In this document: one piece after another, positions 44,791 to 52,568 of the stretch
Layout: each line of letters begins with the position of its first letter
How positions within the stretch are numbered: the first letter of the stretch is position 1
Assembly: GCA_016342495.1 (NCBI GenBank)
Contig: JAEIOG010000015.1
Location: forward strand, 1 to 64,000
Direction: 5' to 3'
Length of the DNA: 64,000 nt
Source of the DNA: Phycisphaerae bacterium
GTDB taxonomy: Bacteria; Planctomycetota; Phycisphaerae; Sedimentisphaerales; SM23-30
Made by a program: the position numbers and the translations under genes
The notes under the pieces: model-generated
Told to the model about the DNA's origin: nothing
Databases searched by the model: none
What the model saw: the letters and a program-made list of their open reading frames with translations, nothing else

Positions 44791-46689
44791 TTACTTTTTC
44801 TCTGCTAATAGTCTTTCCTGGGCTGCCTGTAAAATCATTTCCAGCAGTTCTTTATATGATAAACCGGCATATCCAGCCATAAAGTTAAGTTTGCCATCCC
44901 AGCACCAGCCCGGATTAGGATTAACCTCCAATAGCTTGATTTCACCATCGTCATCGGTTCTGAAATCAAAACGGGCATAGTCACGGCAGCCACAACGCTC
45001 GAACAAAATATTGGAATAATCATAGAGTTTAGCTCGATTTTCTTCGCTGAGCCGGGCTTCATGATAAGAAATACTCGTCCAGTAAGGCGAATTTGGGTCC
45101 CATTTGGATTCATAACCCAGAATATGTGGTAAGCCCTTTGGCAGGTTGCTGTAATCTACCTCCAGTGGTGGCAAGACTTTATAGCTCAAACCGGAATTGC
45201 CTATCACCCCGACACTGTATTCTGGCCCGGATAGATATTCTTCCACCAGCACCGGACAGCCCGGCAGCATCTCCCTTAGCTTCGCCAGATATTCGACCAG
45301 TTCCTCGGGATTGTGCACTACCGCGTCTTTGGTTATGCCAATGCTGGAATCACCGAAATTGGGCTTGACTAATGCCGGAAAAATCGAGGGTAAATTAGCC
45401 GAAGTATCACTGGGGTTAAAATAAGTTTCCAATGGCACCGGAATATCTACCGAACGGGCGATGGCATTGATCAGCGATTTATTATAACAGAAACCCAGGC
45501 TCGCCGGCCCGGCTCCGCTATAAGGGATATTAAACATCTCCAGTAATGCCGGCACATGCAATTCCTTAAAGGGATCATTATTATAACCTTCATCGCATAA
45601 ATTAAAGACAAAGCCCGGAGGCGACTTCTTCAGCTCAGCTATCAGTGAATTATGATTATTGATATATTTAAAGTCATAACCTGGCAATTCCGCTAATGCA
45701 CTTTTTAAGCGATTGATGGTCTCAAAATCTTCTGAGTTAAACTGGCCATCGAGTTTGACTGCATCTGGCAGCGATGGGTCGCCCATCAATACCGTTACAT
45801 TGGGGAAAGCCGGTCCTTTGCGGACTACGGTTTTTTTCTTATGCGGGGCAATTGCAGTGATAAATATCCGATGGGCCATCATCCCTAAGTCCTGGTCCCG
45901 GTCGGACATGGCACTTACCCGGCCATGATGACGAATATTTAAGAAACCGGCACTGGTGAGCAACTTTGAGATTCTTTCCCAGTTATAAAGTCTTTCAGCA
46001 TAAAACTGGTCGGCGATGATACCACGTTCGGCATGGGTGATAACTTCGCGGGAGATCAGGCGAAAGCCATCGGCGGCCATCGAACGTTCCCGGCAGACAA
46101 AGTGGTTTTTATCAATCCATTCCCAGCTGCGTTTCTCGAAATTATCCCGCATCCAGTCGCCATCGACCAGATCCATCACCAGAACTCCACCGGAGACCAT
46201 AACCCGCTTGACGGCCTTTAATACTTCCAGATCATCTTCTTCCTGGTCGAAATAGCCAAAGGAATTGCCCATCAGCGTTACGCAGCGGAATTGACTTTCC
46301 GGCAGACGGAATTTACGGGCATCGCCTTCGTGGAAATTAATATTGAACTTATCGCGAGCGGCCCTTTTTCTTGCCAGACGAATCAGATAGCGCGAGCGGT
46401 CTACCCCGGTGACCTTTTCAAAGCCGCGTCGGGCCAGTTCCAGGCAATGCCTGCCCTGGCCACAGCATAAATCCAGCACCGCATCAGCTTTATCCAGCCC
46501 GGCGGCCTGAATGATCATATCAACTTCCGGGATGGTATTGCCATCATTTTCGACCACATCGCCATCGGTTTTCAGATAAAGGGAGTTAAAAAGAGTCTGC
46601 CACCAATCCGAGGGCAAATGCCTTTCCAGATCGGAAATGGGCCCCAGGGTCTTTGCACCATTATTAGAAGCTGTTTTTTTCTTTGCCAT
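44791..46689 (-). CDS. Fusion of SAM methyltransferase and ATP-grasp (D-Ala-D-Ala ligase-like) domains
   Basis: The 632-residue protein has two parts. Residues about 30-290 are a class I methyltransferase with motif I VLDLCCGQGRHCLELARRGF, motif II TGVDRS, INFHEGDARKFRLPE and LMGNSFGYF. Residues about 305-632 are an ATP-grasp ligase related to D-alanine--D-alanine ligase: FVFNLCDEGYNNDPFKELHV, IPYSGAGPASLGFCYNKSL, ALVKPNFGDSSIGITKDAVV, CPVLVEEYLSGPEYSVGVIG and the metal-binding DGEIKLLEVNPNPGW. Such a fusion suggests methylation and amide/peptide ligation on one substrate, for example a peptide-like or siderophore-like metabolite. A ribosome site GAGGAT precedes ATG 46689. It stands alone. 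Confidence 0.88.
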   Translation of the reverse strand: MAKKKTASNNGAKTLGPISDLERHLPSDWWQTLFNSLYLKTDGDVVENDGNTIPEVDMIIQAAGLDKADAVLDLCCGQGRHCLELARRGFEKVTGVDRSRYLIRLARKRAARDKFNINFHEGDARKFRLPESQFRCVTLMGNSFGYFDQEEDDLEVLKAVKRVMVSGGVLVMDLVDGDWMRDNFEKRSWEWIDKNHFVCRERSMAADGFRLISREVITHAERGIIADQFYAERLYNWERISKLLTSAGFLNIRHHGRVSAMSDRDQDLGMMAHRIFITAIAPHKKKTVVRKGPAFPNVTVLMGDPSLPDAVKLDGQFNSEDFETINRLKSALAELPGYDFKYINNHNSLIAELKKSPPGFVFNLCDEGYNNDPFKELHVPALLEMFNIPYSGAGPASLGFCYNKSLINAIARSVDIPVPLETYFNPSDTSANLPSIFPALVKPNFGDSSIGITKDAVVHNPEELVEYLAKLREMLPGCPVLVEEYLSGPEYSVGVIGNSGLSYKVLPPLEVDYSNLPKGLPHILGYESKWDPNSPYWTSISYHEARLSEENRAKLYDYSNILFERCGCRDYARFDFRTDDDGEIKLLEVNPNPGWCWDGKLNFMAGYAGLSYKELLEMILQAAQERLLAEKK

Positions 46690-47066
46690 ATTAAATCCTC
46701 AAAAGTTAATGGCTTGTTCTGGTCAGACAAAACCAATGCCTGATTTGCGTAGTAATAACGTTTTTTAACACAAAATCAAAACAAATTTTCAAAATTATTT
46801 CATTTTAATCTTTTGTATGGATGGAAGCCCGAAAAGTCGGGTTTTGGCAATGATCCTCCCGGCGGGCTGAGGACAGATTTCGCATCGATGGAGACCAAGA
46901 GAGTTGCCAGGTAAGTGGACTTCTGGCAGCTCAGGGCCGTATCTCAGCCCAGCCGGGGCTGACTTTTGCGATTTGCCCCACAGCCGGACGGGATGGTCTG
47001 GTTTTTCGCATAAGTAATGCACCATTTATATCGGACCTGTGCCACATCGGCCAGGCGGGGAGGGAT
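46690..47066. other. GC-rich stretch without supported gene
   Basis: Open frames exist on the minus strand (ending at 46795 and 46944) but have no ribosome site or recognisable domains. The composition (46800-47060) is GC-richer than its surroundings. CTGAGATACGGCCC on the minus strand resembles a short 16S rRNA stretch, but the flanks do not. Confidence 0.35.
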
Positions 47067-47138
47067 TTGCTCTTGATGGGCTTTGTTTGCCCTAAAAAGC
47101 GGGATAAATGGCTTAAAAACCCACTTGCAATCCTGGAA

Positions 47139-47348
47139 TTCAAATTTACATCTCACAAATGTAAACTTACATCTGGCAGATGTAAGTTTGAATTTTATGG
47201 ATGTAAAATTGAATTTAACCCATGCAAGTTTGTTTTTAATGAATGTAAAATTGAATCTGTTAAATGTAAATTCACATCCGATAAATGCAAATTCGCATTT
47301 ATGGATTGCAAAATCACATCGGACCGATGTAAATCCACTTTACTCCAC
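47139..47348. repeat. Ten-unit 21-bp tandem array encoding a degenerate heptapeptide repeat
   Basis: Ten consecutive 21-base units, nine of them starting TGT/TGC-AAA/AAG at 47160, 47181, 47202, 47223, 47244, 47265, 47286, 47307 and 47328 (the first, at 47139, starts TTC-AAA). In the plus frame each unit reads CK[F/I/L]x[S/F]xx: CKLTSGR, CKFEFYG, CKIEFNP, CKFVFNE, CKIESVK, CKFTSDK, CKFAFMD, CKITSDR, CKSTLLH. The ORF spans 47067-47375 (ATG 47076). A second plus frame and one minus-strand frame (47350 to 46944, reading CKFTFVR, CKFEFQD) are also free of stops. Unit length is exact but bases vary, so this is not a recent slippage product. No ribosome site is seen. Confidence 0.85.
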
Positions 47349-47408
47349 ATAAACGGCTCTTGCAACAAAACCTAAAGCATTTAAGCCAGATTTTAACCTC
47401 TTTAGCTC

Positions 47409-47438
47409 CATCGGTTAACTTGTTAACCGATGCCACCC
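47409..47438. repeat. Palindromic repeat CATCGGTTAAC..GTTAACCGATG with GCCACCC border
   Basis: CGGTTAACTTGTTAACCG is an inverted repeat followed by ATGCCACCC. The same unit in the opposite orientation lies at 232-261, directly 5' of the truncated RHS fragment. The remaining 47349-47531 holds no gene. Confidence 0.75.
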
Positions 47439-47531
47439 AGAATAGATTGAGATTTAAGCGGCGGGCACCTGCCGGCGCAATCTTCAATCTGCATTCTCGT
47501 AGATATAATTGAACTATTGGAATTCGGGATA

Positions 47532-48797
47532 TTATTCTTTTACTCGTTTGATATTGGCGCCGACGGCATTTAGTTTTTCTTCGATTTTTTCATAGCCACG
47601 GTCGATATGATAGACGCGGAGGATGCGGGTTGTGCCTTTGGCGACCATGCCGGCTAATACTAAGGCGGCTGAGGCACGCAGGTCTGAAGCCATCACCGGG
47701 GCTCCGATGAGTTCTTTGACACCTTCGACGATCACGGTTGCACCTTCTTTGTGAAGTTTTGCTCCCATACGATTCAGTTCAGCGATGTGCATAAAACGGT
47801 CAGGGAAGATTTTTTCGGTGATGATACTGTTGCCATCGGCCAGGCATAACAGAGCCATCAGTTGGGCCTGCAGATCAGTGGGGAAACCGGGGTAGGGCTG
47901 GGTGACGACATGAACCGGGTTAAGCCGGCGAGCGGAACTGACCCGGACCTGGCCGGCGATTTCTTCGACATGGATGCCGATATGTTTCATGCGGTCGGTT
48001 AAAGCCATCAAATGTTCTAATTTGCAATTGTTCAGGGTCAGCTCGCCATTGGTAATAGCTGCGGCTATCATGAAAGTTCCCGCTTCGATGCGGTCGGGGA
48101 TGACCGTGTGTTCGGTGCCATGTAAGGTTTCGACACCTTTGATCGTGATGCGGGGTGAGCCGTGACCAGTGATTTTAGCTCCCATGGAGTTGAGGAAATT
48201 CCCCAGATCGGTAATCTCTGGTTCACATGCGGCAGCTTCGATGACGGTTGTGCCCTTAGCTAAGGTAGCGGCGGACATGATGTTGGCCGTGCCTAAAACG
48301 GTAGAGCCAAAAGCTCCACCCATAAAGATATCATCGCCAATGAGTGAGTCGGTTTTGGCGGTGATATTGCCGCCGTCGAGATGGATTTTAGCGCCGAGTG
48401 CTCCCATCCCGCGGAGGTGGATATCGATAGGCCGATCGCCAATAGCACAGCCACCGGGCATGGAAACTTCGGCTAATCCGCGTTTGGCGAGCATAGGGCC
48501 AAGTACACAGATACTGGCACGCATACGCCGAACACTTTCATAGTCAGCTAAACAATTGGATTCATCTTCGACTTTGACATGTAAAGAGTTCTTGTCATCG
48601 CGCCAGACTTTGGCTCCGAGAGATTCCAGCAGGGTGCAGAGATGGCGGATGTCGGCTAAGTCCGGGACATTATGGATGACAGTTTCTTCATCGGTCAGCA
48701 GGGCCGCTGCGATAATGGGTAGAGCGGCGTTTTTTGAGCCGGAGATATTCATTTCGCCACGCAGGCGGGTGCCACCTTGAATTTCAAATGCATCCAT
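47532..48797 (-). CDS. murA: UDP-N-acetylglucosamine 1-carboxyvinyltransferase
   Basis: MurA transfers enolpyruvate from PEP to UDP-GlcNAc, the first committed peptidoglycan step and the fosfomycin target. The 421-residue protein begins FEIQGGTRLRGEMNISGSKN and AALPIIAAALLT as in the family; the active-site loop is MPGGCAIGDRPIDIHLRGMG with the catalytic Cys retained (so fosfomycin sensitivity is possible), and PGFPTDLQAQLMALLCLADG and DLRASAALVLAGM follow. It is downstream of prmC and the phosphatase-like gene on the same strand; prmC-murA linkage (often with prfA) is common in bacteria. A ribosome site AAGGAATC precedes ATG 48797. Confidence 0.97.
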   Translation of the reverse strand: MDAFEIQGGTRLRGEMNISGSKNAALPIIAAALLTDEETVIHNVPDLADIRHLCTLLESLGAKVWRDDKNSLHVKVEDESNCLADYESVRRMRASICVLGPMLAKRGLAEVSMPGGCAIGDRPIDIHLRGMGALGAKIHLDGGNITAKTDSLIGDDIFMGGAFGSTVLGTANIMSAATLAKGTTVIEAAACEPEITDLGNFLNSMGAKITGHGSPRITIKGVETLHGTEHTVIPDRIEAGTFMIAAAITNGELTLNNCKLEHLMALTDRMKHIGIHVEEIAGQVRVSSARRLNPVHVVTQPYPGFPTDLQAQLMALLCLADGNSIITEKIFPDRFMHIAELNRMGAKLHKEGATVIVEGVKELIGAPVMASDLRASAALVLAGMVAKGTTRILRVYHIDRGYEKIEEKLNAVGANIKRVKE

Positions 48798-48843
48798 GAT
48801 TTTGATTCCTTGTATTAAACAGGGTGATTAAATTATTTTGTGA

Positions 48844-49437
48844 TCAGTTGAGGGTGTTGATAGATTCCAGCATTTGAAAATCTTCTTTGAGGCATCCACC
48901 CAGTCGGCCAAATTCGACAGTTGCTTTGTCGATGGGCCAGTTTTCCTGATGAATCCGATAAGCGCAGCAGATGATACCGCCACGATGGCAGCCGCTATGG
49001 CAATGAATATAAACAGGGCCTTGAGTTTGTTCGATAAAAGCCAGGGCGTTTTGTACTAATTTTTTATCTAATGGTTTTTTCTCGAATTCAGCTTCGAATA
49101 TTTCAATTTCATATTGTTTAGCCAGATTTCTTTCCAGGTCAGTTGGAGAAACAGAAACTATGCCTGTTATGCCCTGATCCTTAAGGTATTTCATACCATC
49201 TTCAGAGAGGATATCACCACCTCGATAGATTTTGTCACTGTATTTTATTATATAACCTTTGATACCTGAGATTTCACCGAGAACATCGTAGGTGTCAGTT
49301 TCAGGGGGTAATACTACATCGGCTAGGAGTGTGGCGCCGGTCATGGCTATGGGTTGTTCTTTTTTACAGCCAACAATATTCAGAACGGCAATAAGTGAAA
49401 TAAGTATAATAAGCGGGATGGAGTTTTTCGATTTCAT
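48844..49437 (-). CDS. Dual-specificity protein phosphatase-like lipoprotein
   Basis: The 197-residue protein has a lipoprotein signal (LISLIAVLNIVGC) and a cysteine-dependent phosphatase domain: IYRGGDILSEDGMKYLKDQG, TGIVSVSP, and the P-loop YIHCHSGCHRGG (HC-x5-R, about residue 150). The general-acid loop is not obvious. Its extracytoplasmic lipid anchor is unusual for a protein phosphatase; lipid or sugar phosphates are possible substrates. A ribosome site AAGGAATCC precedes ATG 49437. It lies 14 bases from prmC and 46 from murA, so it is probably co-transcribed with both. Confidence 0.85.
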   Translation of the reverse strand: MKSKNSIPLIILISLIAVLNIVGCKKEQPIAMTGATLLADVVLPPETDTYDVLGEISGIKGYIIKYSDKIYRGGDILSEDGMKYLKDQGITGIVSVSPTDLERNLAKQYEIEIFEAEFEKKPLDKKLVQNALAFIEQTQGPVYIHCHSGCHRGGIICCAYRIHQENWPIDKATVEFGRLGGCLKEDFQMLESINTLN

Positions 49438-49451
49438 GCAGGATTCCTTAT

Positions 49452-50336
49452 CTAACTTGTTTTCTGGGCGAGCATAATTCTTTCATGATTATTATGGTCG
49501 CGGAGGATTTTTATATTTTCATATTGTTGGGTGGCTTCCAGCATTTCGGTGATAGCACCACTTTGGTCGTGATCGATTTCGATTATGAGTTGGCCGCCGG
49601 GATTGATTTTGCTGGTTCCTTCATTGATAATGATTTTATAGAAGTCCAGGCCATCGTCGCCGCCATGCAGAGCGCTGCGAGGTTCATGTTTGACATTGGC
49701 TGGCAGTTCATTCATACGTTTATCATTGACATAAGGCGGATTGGATAATAGCAAGTCAAAGGTCTGGTCGGCGGGGATATTGCTGAACATGTCGCTTTGG
49801 ATCAGGGTGATGCGGTCATCAAGATTGTGAGACTCTATATTTCGGGAAGCTGTTTCCAGAGCATCGACGCTGATGTCGATAGCGATGATTTTGACATCAG
49901 GATTATTTTTTGCCAGAGCACAGGCGATACAACTAGATCCGGTGCATAGATCCAGTGCTGTGGGAGATTCGATATTATTTGATCGTAAATAGTCTATTGC
50001 AGCGGTAACGATAGCTTCGGTTTCGGGTCGGGGTATAAGTACTGATGAGTTAACGATGAAATCCAGACTGTAAAAGCCCGCCGAGCCAATAAGGTATTGC
50101 ACCGGTTCATGATTGATACAGCGTTTGATAAGTTTTTTGAATTCAGCTAACTTATCCGGTTCCGGTATGAAGTCAAAACGGGTATAAAGTTCAAGCCTTT
50201 TGCATTTGAGGACATGACTCAATAATATTTCTGCGCAGAGACGTGGGCTTTCAATTGAAGCTTTTTGGAAATGTTCCGTGGTCCATTGTAATAAAGCCTT
50301 GATGGTCCATTCGGTTTCTTGTCGTCCTTGACTCAT
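49452..50336 (-). CDS. prmC: Release factor glutamine methyltransferase
   Basis: PrmC (HemK) methylates the GGQ glutamine of peptide-chain release factors. The 294-residue protein has the helical N-terminal domain (PRLCAEILLSHVLKCKRLEL) and the methyltransferase domain with IPRPETEAIV, ALDLCTGSSCIACALAKNNP, VKIIAIDISVDAL and the substrate motif LLSNPPYVND. prfA is not next to it; an HEPN/MNT pair is instead immediately upstream (12-base gap). No strong ribosome site is visible before ATG 50336, which suggests translational coupling to the upstream gene. Confidence 0.95.
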   Translation of the reverse strand: MSQGRQETEWTIKALLQWTTEHFQKASIESPRLCAEILLSHVLKCKRLELYTRFDFIPEPDKLAEFKKLIKRCINHEPVQYLIGSAGFYSLDFIVNSSVLIPRPETEAIVTAAIDYLRSNNIESPTALDLCTGSSCIACALAKNNPDVKIIAIDISVDALETASRNIESHNLDDRITLIQSDMFSNIPADQTFDLLLSNPPYVNDKRMNELPANVKHEPRSALHGGDDGLDFYKIIINEGTSKINPGGQLIIEIDHDQSGAITEMLEATQQYENIKILRDHNNHERIMLAQKTS

Positions 50337-50348
50337 TTTGTACTCAGA

Positions 50349-50657
50349 TCATTTTGTATGGTATAAAGTTTTGCCAACCCGCTGAATGTGTGCGGTCAGG
50401 TCGGTATTATTGATTTTGGAGTAAGCTATTATATCAAATCTATAAGGCAAAGGAATATCATTTTCCAAAATTCCCTGCAAGGCAATGATTGTATTGTCTG
50501 AAATATTATTTCCTTTGATTGCAATGTCGATATCACTGGCAGTTTTATAGTTACCAATTGCCCGGGATCCAAAAATTACTGCTTCGGTGATTTCAGGGAA
50601 CTGGCTCATGCAGTTACAAATCATATCAATGTCTTTTTGCGTCAAGCCAAATTGCAT
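50349..50657 (-). CDS. MNT-type minimal nucleotidyltransferase
   Basis: I place the start at ATG 50657, which overlaps the HEPN stop codon by one base (TAATG); the longer frame from 50705 would overlap the HEPN gene. The 102-residue protein has the nucleotidyltransferase signature VIFGSRAIGNYKTASDIDIA with G-S-x(n)-D-x-D. Such small MNT proteins are antitoxins of HEPN toxins, acting by AMPylating the HEPN RX4-6H motif (known for MntA/HepT) or by binding. With the upstream HEPN gene it forms a toxin-antitoxin style pair located between dapL and prmC. Confidence 0.9.
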   Translation of the reverse strand: MQFGLTQKDIDMICNCMSQFPEITEAVIFGSRAIGNYKTASDIDIAIKGNNISDNTIIALQGILENDIPLPYRFDIIAYSKINNTDLTAHIQRVGKTLYHTK

Positions 50658-51061
50658 TATTTTTTGCACCTGAAGAAAAGATAAAGTTGTTTTAGGATGG
50701 GGCAATATTCATTTTTAATTTTATTTGTAACATCAATAGATATTTGTTCATCATAAGTATGGGTTGTGATATTCCTGTCATCTAAAGCTTGTATCCAGCA
50801 ATGTCCATCAAGAATGATTTCAGTCTGAAATGCCTGCTTGATAGTTTCTCTGGGGCTTTTGACATCAAAGCCTTGTATCTGGAGATAGTCTTTCAATAGT
50901 TTCCAACTTAATTCAAAAGCCATCTCAAAAAATTGGATAATCCCTGCCCGTTCCAGAACGGTTGGGTTTTCCAAATTAATATTATTGGCTAAGAGCAGGT
51001 AAGCTTTTTCGAAATTATCAAAACGCTGCTGCCAACGAATATCTTTTTTAGAATCATTCAT
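50657..51061 (-). CDS. HEPN domain protein (HI0074 type), HepT-like toxin
   Basis: The 134-residue helical protein belongs to the HI0074-type nucleotidyltransferase substrate-binding family: RWQQRFDNFEKAYLLLANNI, GIIQFFEMAFELSWKLLKDY and SPRETIKQAF. The RX4H motif of HEPN ribonucleases is present in DDRNITTHTYDE (Arg-x4-His followed by a Tyr, the AMPylation target in HepT). As the partner of the MNT gene it overlaps, it is a likely toxin, cleaving RNA when unmodified. It is the first gene on the minus strand before MNT, prmC, phosphatase and murA. Confidence 0.9.
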   Translation of the reverse strand: MNDSKKDIRWQQRFDNFEKAYLLLANNINLENPTVLERAGIIQFFEMAFELSWKLLKDYLQIQGFDVKSPRETIKQAFQTEIILDGHCWIQALDDRNITTHTYDEQISIDVTNKIKNEYCPILKQLYLFFRCKK

Positions 51062-51080
51062 GAATTACGCTCTTTGAATT

Positions 51081-51111
51081 ACTCAGCCCCACTATAATGT
51101 TAGGGCTGAGT
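51081..51111. terminator. Hairpin between dapL and the HEPN gene
   Basis: ACTCAGCCCC ... GGGCTGAGT forms a nine-base stem with a loop of about 11 bases, 12 bases past the dapL stop. The T-run is weak, so it may be an attenuating or processing hairpin rather than a full terminator. Confidence 0.5.
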
Positions 51112-51122
51112 ATGAATATTAT

Positions 51123-52349
51123 TTACATTTTTTCGATTCTGGCCATGGCTTCGATGACATTTTCTCTGCTGCCAAAGGCGCTGATTCTAAAGAAACCTTC
51201 GCCGGCGGCGCCAAAGCCAGCCCCAGGGGTGCCAACGATATGAGCATTATTGAGCAGTTTATCGAAGAAGTCCCAGCTGGTCAGACCTTCCGGGGTTTTC
51301 AGCCAGATATAGGGGGCATTTACGCCACCAAAGACAGTATAGCCAAAGCTTGCCATCTTTTCACGAATAATACGGGCATTTTCCATATAGTAATCGATTA
51401 ATTCGCGAATCTGCTTTTTGCCTTCGGGGCTGTAGGTTGCCAGAGTCGCTTTTTGAACCGGGTAACTTACGCCATTGAACTTGGTGCATTGGCGACGATT
51501 CCAGATGGGGTTGACCGCGACAGTTTCACCTGAGGCGGTATAAGCTTGTAATTCTTTCGGTACGACAGTGAATGCACAGCGGGTCCCGGTAAAGCCGGCG
51601 GTTTTGCTGAAGCTTCTGAATTCGATAGCACATTGTCTGGCACCTTCAATTTCGAAGATAGAATGCGGGATTTCAGGATCGCTGATAAATGCTTCATATG
51701 CGGCATCAAAAAGGATGATGGCTTTGTTAGCGATGGCATAATCAACCCATTTCTTTAGATCGGCTTTGGATGCAACCGCTCCGGTGGGATTATTCGGATA
51801 GCAAAGGTAAATCAGATCTACAGGCTCGGTTGGTGGTGCCGGTGAGAAATTATTTTCAGGGGTACAAGGCAGGTAAACCAGACCTTCATATTGGCCTTTG
51901 TCATTGGCCTGACCAGTTCTGCCAGCCATCACATTGGTATCAACATAAACTGGATAAACCGGGTCGGTAACAGCGATTACATTATCAATGCCAAAGATTT
52001 CCTGAATATTACCAGTGTCGCATTTTGAACCATCTGAGATAAATACTTCAGAAGTATCCAGTTGAACGCCACGGGTGGTATAATCATTATCAATGATGGC
52101 TTTGGCCAGAAATTCATAACCCTGTTCGGGGCCATAGCCTTTGAAGGTTCCGGCATCTGCCATCTCGTCGACACCAGCGTGGAAGCCTTCGATGATAGCA
52201 GGCGGTAGCGGCATAGTTACATCGCCAATACCCAGACGGATAATGTTGGCATCGGGATTAGCTTTTTTGAAAGCGGCGGTACGTCGCCCGATTTCCGGGA
52301 AAAGGTAGCCAGCTTTTAATTTCAGGTAATTTTCGTTTATTTTGATCAT
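51123..52349 (-). CDS. dapL: LL-diaminopimelate aminotransferase
   Basis: DapL converts tetrahydrodipicolinate directly to LL-diaminopimelate, the short route to lysine and peptidoglycan used by plants, chlamydiae and planctomycetes. The 408-residue PLP enzyme has the N-terminal segment [66 protein letters not shown], and the PLP lysine in [20 protein letters not shown]. Length and motifs fit DapL rather than other class I aminotransferases. No dapA/dapB genes are nearby. Confidence 0.96.
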   Translation of the reverse strand: MIKINENYLKLKAGYLFPEIGRRTAAFKKANPDANIIRLGIGDVTMPLPPAIIEGFHAGVDEMADAGTFKGYGPEQGYEFLAKAIIDNDYTTRGVQLDTSEVFISDGSKCDTGNIQEIFGIDNVIAVTDPVYPVYVDTNVMAGRTGQANDKGQYEGLVYLPCTPENNFSPAPPTEPVDLIYLCYPNNPTGAVASKADLKKWVDYAIANKAIILFDAAYEAFISDPEIPHSIFEIEGARQCAIEFRSFSKTAGFTGTRCAFTVVPKELQAYTASGETVAVNPIWNRRQCTKFNGVSYPVQKATLATYSPEGKKQIRELIDYYMENARIIREKMASFGYTVFGGVNAPYIWLKTPEGLTSWDFFDKLLNNAHIVGTPGAGFGAAGEGFFRISAFGSRENVIEAMARIEKM

Positions 52350-52568
52350 GGTACAACTTTCTTTTTTTGCAAATAAGACAAATAGATGTCTTTTAATAGT
52401 AATAACGCCAGTATGAGTCTCTGGATAATGGTTTGGTTCGCAATTAAATTGGCTAAACAGGCCAATTTCTTATATCAAAAACCAAAATACTGGTAACTAA
52501 CCCCAATAAAATAGCGTTTTTACTCATAATAAGCAAGTAATTTGCCGCTTGAAGCTAAATAGTATTTA

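Noticed and set aside
46860-47060. Possible 16S rRNA fragment (minus-strand CTGAGATACGGCCC)
   Set aside because: Only 13 of 14 bases in one short block match; the expected neighbouring conserved stretches are missing, so it is treated as chance.
46944-47156. Minus-strand ORF with CKFEFQD start as a definite gene
   Set aside because: Start is GTG without a ribosome site; kept only as part of the array observation.
47139-47348. CRISPR array
   Set aside because: The 21-bp units are contiguous and degenerate, without unique spacers or identical repeats, and no cas genes are present.
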